Assembly (NCBI GenBank): GCA_018648945.1
Contig: JABGQJ010000001.1
Location: forward strand, 1 to 56,008
Origin: Victivallales bacterium
Lineage (GTDB): Bacteria > Verrucomicrobiota > Lentisphaeria > Oligosphaerales > Lenti-02
Length of the DNA stretch: 56,008 nucleotides
Reading direction: 5' to 3'
The position numbers and the translations under genes are program-made. How positions within the stretch are numbered: the first letter of the stretch is position 1; each line of letters starts with the position of its first letter. The notes beneath the pieces were generated by a model. That model was not told the origin of the DNA and did not search any database. It saw only the letters and a list, made by a program, of their open reading frames with translations. Positions 50,095-56,008 of this stretch are shown here, in pieces.

Positions 50095-51650
50095 TCTCCA
50101 TCGACCGCAGACATTTCCTGGAGACTGCCGCCGTCGTTGGCGTGGGAAGCGCTCTGCCGGCGCCCGCTGCCCCCGCCAAACCCCGTCCGAACGTGGTCCT
50201 GATCTACACGGACGACCAGCCACTTTCCGAATTCAACTGCTACGGCGGCAAGGTCCTCTCGCCACACATCGACCGCATGGCGAAGGAAGGCATGCGGTTC
50301 GACCGCTTCTACATCAGTTCGGCCGTGTGCAGTCCCAGCCGTTACTCCGCGCTGACCGGGCGCTATGCCTGTCGGGGCCTCAAGCAGCAGAGGAAATGCC
50401 CCCCGGGCGGGACCATCAACATCGGCTGGGAGGCCGGCATCTACGGTGAAGACGGTACGCTGCCACAGATTCTCCAATCGGGCGGCTACTTCACTGGGGC
50501 GGTGGGTAAATGGATGCAGGGGCTCGGCGGCAAGGTCAAGAATCCGCCAGCCGAGGCCACGGGGCGCGAGCCCGAAGTCGCAGCTCTGCTGAAGAGCAAC
50601 TACGGAAAGGTCCTGAAGTCCGTCCGCAACTGCGGCTTCGACTTCGCGGCCAGCATCTACCTGCAGAACACCGGCGTCCCCAAGGGCAAACGGAGCACCA
50701 AGAAGAGCTGGCTGCCCAAGGTCCTGCGTCAGCACAATCAGGACTGGGTAACCGCCGGCGCCCTGGAGTTCCTTAACCAAGCCAGCCAGCGTGAGCAGCC
50801 TTTCTTCCTCTACATGCCGACCTCACTGACCCATGGTCCGTCCCCCCTGGCATCGCTTCGCGCCGATCCGAAGATCGCGGCTTCGGGGTACCTGGACAAG
50901 GCTCCCAACGTGCAGCCCTCCCGCAAGGATGTGATGGACCGCATCAACCAGGCCGGTCTGCCTCATGGCATGGCGGGTGTCACTTGGCTGGATGACGGCG
51001 TGGGAGCAGTCTTCAAGAAGCTCAAGGAGATGGGAGTCACGAACAACACGCTGGTCATCCTCGCCAGCGATAACGGCAAGCGCGGCAAGTTTACCTGCTA
51101 CGACTCCGGCGCTCGCATGCCGTGCATCATGTCGTGGCCGGGCGTAATCGGACCCGGCAGTGTGTGTCGGGAACTGACCTCGAACATCGACTTCGCGCCG
51201 ACCTTTTACGAACTGGCTGGGATCAAGGCCCCTACCGGCGTGGTGGTCGATGGCACGAGCCTGGTGCCGTTGCTGACCGGAGAAGGCACATACACGCGCT
51301 CCCATCTCTTTCTTGAGATCACCTACGAACGGGCCATCGTCAACGGAGGCAACTTCAAATACATCGCGACCCGTTATCCCGAGAAGATCCAGCGCCTTGT
51401 CGATGCCGGGCAGAAGCACTCCCATTGGGGGCTGCCGATGGACGACAAGGTCCATCACACCTACAATGCCGAGAAGCAGTATCCCGGCTATTTCGATGGC
51501 GACCAGCTCTACGATCTGACCAAGGACCCGGGCGAGCAACACAATCTGGCCCGCGATCCTGCCCATGCTGACATGCTCAGGAAGCTACAGGTTCAGCTCA
51601 CCACGGTTAGCCAACGTTTGCCCCATCGCTTCGGCGAGTTCAGGAAGTGA
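50091..51650 (+). CDS. Sulfatase, type I, Tat-exported, with an atypical Lys/His motif
   Basis: 519 residues. DRRHFLETAAVVGVG is a Tat signal. The metal-site motif is VVLIYTDDQ, and the formylglycine Cys is residue 80 (VCSPSR). The motif that is GKWH in most sulfatases reads GKWMQG here, with Lys140 kept and the His replaced by Met142. LASDNGKRGKF is the second metal site. Replacement of this His is known in the branch with N-acetylglucosamine-6-sulfatase (GKYLN form), so the enzyme may still be active. It overlaps the Agl23-like gene by four bases and is followed by a DUF4091 gene. Confidence 0.92.
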   Translation: MISIDRRHFLETAAVVGVGSALPAPAAPAKPRPNVVLIYTDDQPLSEFNCYGGKVLSPHIDRMAKEGMRFDRFYISSAVCSPSRYSALTGRYACRGLKQQRKCPPGGTINIGWEAGIYGEDGTLPQILQSGGYFTGAVGKWMQGLGGKVKNPPAEATGREPEVAALLKSNYGKVLKSVRNCGFDFAASIYLQNTGVPKGKRSTKKSWLPKVLRQHNQDWVTAGALEFLNQASQREQPFFLYMPTSLTHGPSPLASLRADPKIAASGYLDKAPNVQPSRKDVMDRINQAGLPHGMAGVTWLDDGVGAVFKKLKEMGVTNNTLVILASDNGKRGKFTCYDSGARMPCIMSWPGVIGPGSVCRELTSNIDFAPTFYELAGIKAPTGVVVDGTSLVPLLTGEGTYTRSHLFLEITYERAIVNGGNFKYIATRYPEKIQRLVDAGQKHSHWGLPMDDKVHHTYNAEKQYPGYFDGDQLYDLTKDPGEQHNLARDPAHADMLRKLQVQLTTVSQRLPHRFGEFRK

Positions 51651-51667
51651 ACAAAGGAGAAACTCAG

Positions 51668-54373
51668 ATGACCAACCGAACCATCTCCCTGACCTGTTTC
51701 CTGCTGGCGGCCATCGTCGGCGCAGCCCCAAGTGTCATTGACGGGCACATGTGTCCGGTTCCTGGCGCCTTTGCCCAGGTCCCATTGGGACAGGAAACGC
51801 GGCTGCGGGGCAGCCAGAAGGTCCAGTTGGGCGTAACCGCCGGCGAGGCCCTGGAGTTCACCGTCTTCTGCCACCATGTCGGTCGCTACGAGAACCCGGC
51901 AAGGTGGCGGCTCACGGGCCCAACTGGCGAGGCGGTCCGATCGGGTGAGGTACAGGTTGGGGCCAATGAGGCCGTATCGGTCCTCAATGCGAAGCCTGGG
52001 GTGTATTCGCTCGCCGTGGACGCCAAGCTGAACGCCTACTCGGTCCGGAGCCCGTTGCGGCATGTGTCCCTGACCGCAGGCGGGTCGGCGGCCCTGCGAG
52101 TCATCTACACTGTGCCCAAACTCTACTTCTGGGTCCCGGCCAGCGCTCGCGAGATCAACGTGACAGTCACCGGGCAAGGCAAGGCAGAGCACGCGGCCTA
52201 TGCGGTTCGCCAAGGCGATGGCACGGTCCTGGCCGAGGGAACGACCCTCAAGGAGAAGGGCATGAGTAGTCTCGCCGTGACCAAGGGGCAGGACGGCCAG
52301 ACGTGGTCCATCGAGATCAGCAAGCTGGAGGGCTATACCTTCGAGGACGTGTCCATCACCCTCGATGGTGACCTGACGCCCGTGGTTTCAGATCACCCGG
52401 CGAGGTTGCTGGTGCCGGTGCTGAGCGCCTTCGCCCAACCTGCAGGAGAGGATGCGCTCTTCGGCTTGCGCCTCAGCGCCTCCCCAGAACTCCTGGTGGG
52501 GAAACGGCTGCATTACATCGTGCGCGAAGTGGGGGCGGAGAAGCCAACGGAAGACAAGGTGATCCAGAATCCGACTTCAGGCGTCTTCACCACGATTCTC
52601 CCCGGACCGGACTTCGTCCATGCCGAGATCACCGGCGAGTTGCTCGATGCCAAGGGCAGGGCGGTTGTGACCAGTACGGCGAAGCTCGCCCTCGCCCACG
52701 GCAAGCGCTTCGTGGAACGGGAGAACATCGAGGAGCACCCAGCCACTCAGCCAACCTGGGCCGACCAGCAGGCTGGCTACCAAGTGTTTCAGCGCTCGGA
52801 GCCCGGCAATGTCCGCCCGAACAGCTATCCGGCTGAGGACGAACTGCGCACGGAGCTGAAAGCCCGAGTCACCCCTGGCGAACTGGAAACGGTCTACTTT
52901 GCCCTCCAGCCCCTGCGCAATCTGCCTGCTGCCGCCCTGATCATGAGCCCCTTCCAAAGCGCCGCTGGCAAGACGGTGCTCATCTCGTGCGATCTCCGGG
53001 CCGCCCGTTGCTGGCCGCAGCTCACCGACTGGCGCGCCACCACCTTCCATGTGGTGCCTGAGTTGCTTGAAGGCTGTAGCCCCATGGACCTTCGCAAAGC
53101 GCGTCCCCAGCAATATGCTGCCATCCTGCGCATTCCGAAGGATCTGGCTGCGGGGACCTACTCGTCCACCATCCAGGTGAGTACAGGCGGTCAGCGGTCC
53201 CAGGCTGCCAAGCTGGAAATCGAGGTCCTGCCCTACACGCTCAGAACCCCGCCTGGGATCATCTGGGGGCTCTATCCCGACACGGCCCGCTGGGCTCAGT
53301 TCGACAATGAACAGATCGCTGCCGAGCTCAAGGCATTCCGCGAGCATGGGATGAATGCCCTTATGCTCTATCCCCTGGCCAGTGCCCAGTGGACCTGGGA
53401 AGACGGCAAGTTGGCGGCGGATTTCTCCCGCTTCCGGAACCAGATGCGCCTCTACAAGGAGGCCGATCTGGGCGGCCCCATGGTCATGTCCATCCAGAGC
53501 AGCGAGGGCTTCGTTACCCGTCTCACCGGCCATAAGCGCGACGAAGACGAGGGGAAGTTCTGGGATGCCTACCGGCAGATGCTGGCTCTCTTCAAGCAGG
53601 AGAGCATCGAGCAGAAGTGGCCGGAATTCTGCCTGCATTCCGTCGATGAGCCCCACAGTGGGCCGAAGCTGGAGGCCGCGATTCGCACGCTCAAAGTGAT
53701 CAAGGAAGCGGGCTTCAAGACCTTCAACACCTGCTACGGCAAGGCCGTTCGCGATGCCCTCGACCCATGGCTCGATTACCGCTGTTACAACAATATCGGC
53801 TTCCTCTCCTGCCGCACCCGGGAAGGGACGGATGAACTGCGCAAGGAAACCCTGGAAACAGGTGACACATTCTGGTGGTATGGAACGGGTTGCTACACGA
53901 ACGGAGCACTTATTCAGGACGGCAATGTACTGGTGAATCGCTTCATGGGCGGAGTCCACTTCTGGCGGACCGGGGCCACTGGGTGCTGGAGTTGGACCTT
54001 CCTGCGCGCCAAGGGCAATGCCTACGACGACTTCGACGGCGGCAACCAGCGTGAACACAAGGATGCATGCATCGCCTACCACACCCCCGATGGCAAGGCC
54101 TTGGTTCCCACGCTCCAATGGGAAGGGCTGCGCGAAGGTGTGGACGACTATCGCTACCTCTACACCCTCAAGGCGCTGACCGAAGAGGCCCGGAAGTCAG
54201 GCCAGGGCAGGGCGGTCGAGCTGGCCAACACGGCAGAGGCGAAACTGAACAAGATGATCGAGGCCATGCCCTGGAATTGCCGTCCAGGCGGCACCACCAA
54301 TGCTGACCTGGACCGTTTCCGCGAGCAGGTCATTGATCTGACTCTGGGGCTGCACCGCGAACTGGCGCGCTAG
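51668..54373 (+). CDS. Secreted DUF4091/GH123-like protein
   Basis: 901 residues from ATG 51668; AAAGGAG is eight bases upstream, which decides it over ATG 51647. MTNRTISLTCFLLAAIVGAA is a signal peptide. The N-terminal 400 residues are beta-rich repeats. The later half is TIM-barrel-like with HSVDEPHS, a D-E pair as in GH123 N-acetylgalactosaminidases, and the C-terminus is the DUF4091 domain (WYGTGCYTNG, GGVHFWRTGATGCWSW, LQWEGLREGVDDYRYL). It probably hydrolyses an amino-sugar glycan outside the cell. Its position after two sulfatases fits removal of sulfate first and sugar next; that is inference. Confidence 0.85.
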   Translation: MTNRTISLTCFLLAAIVGAAPSVIDGHMCPVPGAFAQVPLGQETRLRGSQKVQLGVTAGEALEFTVFCHHVGRYENPARWRLTGPTGEAVRSGEVQVGANEAVSVLNAKPGVYSLAVDAKLNAYSVRSPLRHVSLTAGGSAALRVIYTVPKLYFWVPASAREINVTVTGQGKAEHAAYAVRQGDGTVLAEGTTLKEKGMSSLAVTKGQDGQTWSIEISKLEGYTFEDVSITLDGDLTPVVSDHPARLLVPVLSAFAQPAGEDALFGLRLSASPELLVGKRLHYIVREVGAEKPTEDKVIQNPTSGVFTTILPGPDFVHAEITGELLDAKGRAVVTSTAKLALAHGKRFVERENIEEHPATQPTWADQQAGYQVFQRSEPGNVRPNSYPAEDELRTELKARVTPGELETVYFALQPLRNLPAAALIMSPFQSAAGKTVLISCDLRAARCWPQLTDWRATTFHVVPELLEGCSPMDLRKARPQQYAAILRIPKDLAAGTYSSTIQVSTGGQRSQAAKLEIEVLPYTLRTPPGIIWGLYPDTARWAQFDNEQIAAELKAFREHGMNALMLYPLASAQWTWEDGKLAADFSRFRNQMRLYKEADLGGPMVMSIQSSEGFVTRLTGHKRDEDEGKFWDAYRQMLALFKQESIEQKWPEFCLHSVDEPHSGPKLEAAIRTLKVIKEAGFKTFNTCYGKAVRDALDPWLDYRCYNNIGFLSCRTREGTDELRKETLETGDTFWWYGTGCYTNGALIQDGNVLVNRFMGGVHFWRTGATGCWSWTFLRAKGNAYDDFDGGNQREHKDACIAYHTPDGKALVPTLQWEGLREGVDDYRYLYTLKALTEEARKSGQGRAVELANTAEAKLNKMIEAMPWNCRPGGTTNADLDRFREQVIDLTLGLHRELAR

Positions 54374-54395
54374 AGCCGAGAGACAGCCGCGTCCT

Positions 54396-55232
54396 CTACT
54401 CTGCCAGGGCGGGGACTGCGGCAGCGGCGCGGACCGTGTCCTCGACCCGTCGCACTTCGGTTCGGACGGTCAGAGTGCCAAGGTTCGCTACGGAGTCGTG
54501 GCTGTTCGGCTCCACGAAGTTCCCAGTCTCGAAGTCATTCCAGGCAATGAGGATACGGCGGGCTTTCACGCGATAGGCCTGCCAGATGTTATGCTGGAGA
54601 ATCAGCCCATCCTCACGCGTCAGCGTCCGGTCGGATAGCGTGCCGGAGTCGGCCCAGAACCAGTCGTCCTTTGTCGCCTTGCGGAACAGAATGGCAGGGT
54701 GGCTCTCGCCCATCATGTCCACCCCATCGCGAAGATAGACTACGATACGACCGCCTTCCCGCAACATCTGCTCACTCGTGTGGGCACGGGCGGCAACCAG
54801 GCGTTTGGCGAACACATCCCGGCGAAGCGGAGTCTTCCCGGGGCCAATCAGGAACGCGACTCTTGGCCCGCCGATGTTGCCCGACTGACTGACAAACCGT
54901 AGCGCCCGACTGACCGGGAACGCATCGTTTGCCATGTCCGTGTCAAGACAAACGAGGGCCTCGCTGAACCCGGCATCCTGCATTCTACGCACATCCTTCG
55001 CCATCCGGCCCGGAGTCCAATTCGTGTAGTTGGGGATCGGTGCAGCGAGATGGCGACGCATGCACGGGCCGTACGGGTAGTAGGCAGTCGCGAAGACCGG
55101 CCGATTGGCGGCGGTGAACGCGATGGGCGGGGCTACCTCCTTGGGCCGCCCAGGCTTAGGCAGGGATTTGCAGCCCACGGCAAGGACAGCGGCAAGGACA
55201 AACAGGGGACGGCAGCTACACAGGACAGTCAT
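54396..55232 (-). CDS. Lipoprotein with GH99/GH71-like (WbsX-like) TIM-barrel
   Basis: 278 residues from ATG 55232 (GGAG six bases upstream). The signal ends in the lipobox LAVGC. The mature part has FATAYYPYGPCMRRH, a central DVRRMQDAGFSEALVCLDTD strand, and IAWNDFETGNFVEPNS near the end. The last motif resembles the SWNEWxEGxxIEP end motif of the GH99/GH71-like and WbsX-like glycosidase families, with Asp in place of Glu. It may be an endo-acting glycosidase or a related sugar-binding protein. It overlaps the end of the upstream zinc-ribbon gene (stop at 55216), so the two are linked. Confidence 0.68.
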   Translation of the reverse strand: MTVLCSCRPLFVLAAVLAVGCKSLPKPGRPKEVAPPIAFTAANRPVFATAYYPYGPCMRRHLAAPIPNYTNWTPGRMAKDVRRMQDAGFSEALVCLDTDMANDAFPVSRALRFVSQSGNIGGPRVAFLIGPGKTPLRRDVFAKRLVAARAHTSEQMLREGGRIVVYLRDGVDMMGESHPAILFRKATKDDWFWADSGTLSDRTLTREDGLILQHNIWQAYRVKARRILIAWNDFETGNFVEPNSHDSVANLGTLTVRTEVRRVEDTVRAAAAVPALAE

Positions 55233-55671
55233 TGGATTCTCCACGTTTCTCATCAGGGGGCCGCGCAGCGAAATCCGCGCAGTCGTCCATAGGTTCAGTT
55301 GGTCGGTCATGCAGAAGGCACCGGCTCAGGAACGGGTGCAGAAGGAAGTGGCAACAGTCTCTGCAGAAATGCTCCTCAATATCGTGCTCTAAGGTCTGCC
55401 GTGCCGCCGGCGCTTCGCCCAGCAGGTCTGCCAGCGCAGTCAGGGCCGTTGCCCCCGAGTCCGGGGTTGGCGGTTCGACATCGTCGGAGACCGGCACCGA
55501 GATGACAGCCCCGCAGAGTGCGCAGACCAAGCACTCACTCGTAGCGCGCCACCCGTCCATGGTTCGTTGCAGTTTGGCGACAGACTCCCGGCCGCATTCG
55601 GAACAGAGGATTTTTCCGCCGGGCTGCGTCATCAAGGATGAACCACCAAAGGATGCCAAATCGAGCGACAT
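55216..55671 (-). CDS. Small cysteine-rich zinc-ribbon protein
   Basis: About 151 residues from ATG 55671; ATG 55632 (MTQPGG) and 55731 are alternatives, and none has a strong ribosome site. Two zinc-ribbon knuckles CSECG and CALCG lie about 27 residues apart near the N-terminus, and a second Cys cluster (CRDCC, then CLLHDRPTEPMDDCADF) lies near the C-terminus. It is probably a metal-binding regulatory or assembly protein; the family is not one I can name. It ends 17 bases inside the start region of the lipoprotein gene, so translation may be coupled. Confidence 0.65.
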   Translation of the reverse strand: MSLDLASFGGSSLMTQPGGKILCSECGRESVAKLQRTMDGWRATSECLVCALCGAVISVPVSDDVEPPTPDSGATALTALADLLGEAPAARQTLEHDIEEHFCRDCCHFLLHPFLSRCLLHDRPTEPMDDCADFAARPPDEKRGESNDCPV

Positions 55672-56008
55672 AATACGATAGTGGCCGAAACATGTGCTTG
55701 CGAGTGAAGGGGTCGGTGATGGCCGCTCCACGCCTATTTTCCCTCTGAGTCAGGGCATAGACGGGCACATTCAGAGGGTCGCATAATATAGGTTAAGTAT
55801 ACTTCAAGCAGTAGGGAAGTGCGGCTACTAAAAACCGCAACATATTACAGGCAAGCGCGATACGAAACCGCGCGGAACGGCCTGTCAATAACTTGTTCGC
55901 AAACTGTGACAGGCAACCGGCTCGAGAGCATGTCCCCAGTGGCTCCTCGGGCCTCTGACGCCTAGCCATCCATAGCCGGACCACGTCCGGGCCGCTCACT
56001 GGCAGGCC
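55672..56008. other. AT-richer right-edge region without a supported gene
   Basis: About 340 bases. A 68-residue frame (55793-55999, minus) has no motif and no ribosome site. A small hairpin TGCGG/CCGCA (55820-55839) is seen. Bases 55801-55860 have 28 G/C of 60, lower than the rest of the window, so a border of another region may be near. Confidence 0.4.

Noticed and set aside
55793..55999. 68-residue minus-strand frame at the right edge
   Set aside because: No ribosome site, no motif and no conserved composition; too little support.

Overview
The window is GC-rich bacterial DNA of about 56 kb, densely packed with genes on both strands. I find 41 protein-coding genes, one of them cut by the left edge, and no rRNA, tRNA, CRISPR array or transposase. 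The gene mix points to the Planctomycetota/Verrucomicrobiota/Lentisphaerota group or a similar free-living polymer degrader. It includes five formylglycine-type sulfatases, an FG-GAP/ASPIC-UnbV lipoprotein, Gfo/Idh/MocA oxidoreductases, kinase-fold proteins with one membrane helix, a protein with an H-X9-DG-like prepilin tail, a DUF4091/GH123-like glycosidase, an Agl23-like glycosyltransferase and a very large PQQ-propeller/LamG protein. The phylum is an inference from content; no marker was compared with a database.

Layout. Bases 1-4549 hold the end of a HEAT-like gene, an intergenic hairpin/direct-repeat element, an AT-richer nuclease-family gene and two coupled sulfatase genes. Bases 4697-12263 hold three exported or membrane-anchored proteins in a row. 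The first two are paralogous transmembrane pseudokinases with the same outer C-terminal domain. Bases 12288-22461 hold a PAS/histidine kinase/receiver hybrid, a ZIP metal transporter, a DEAD-box helicase, a nitrilase-family amidase, a secreted unknown protein, and a coupled amidohydrolase-oxidoreductase pair. Bases 22556-27303 are the translation operon nusA-infB-rbfA-truB, which starts with a good sigma70-type promoter and an attenuator-like leader and has no rimP in front. Bases 27605-34374 run on the plus strand: methyltransferase, oxidoreductase, glycosyltransferase, FG-GAP lipoprotein, acetyltransferase and UroD-like protein. Bases 34387-46947 run on the minus strand: two secreted unknowns, an S41-like protein coupled to purE, a TPR protein, a 29-residue ribosomal-type protein, a polysaccharide deacetylase, the methyltransferase/PQQ/LamG fusion, a sulfatase and a small monooxygenase. 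Bases 47118-54373 are a plus-strand cluster (sulfatase, Agl23-like protein, sulfatase, DUF4091 protein). A GH99/GH71-like lipoprotein and a zinc-ribbon protein close the window on the minus strand.

How it fits together. Housekeeping genes (nusA operon, purE, the small ribosomal-type gene) are interleaved with genes for recognising and breaking down sulfated or decorated polysaccharides outside the cytoplasm. No formylglycine-generating enzyme, transporter or SusC/D pair for those substrates is in the window, so maturation and uptake must be encoded elsewhere. The parts least explained by known biology are the tandem pseudokinase pair with a shared outer domain, the secreted methyltransferase/PQQ/LamG fusion, and the nusA leader.
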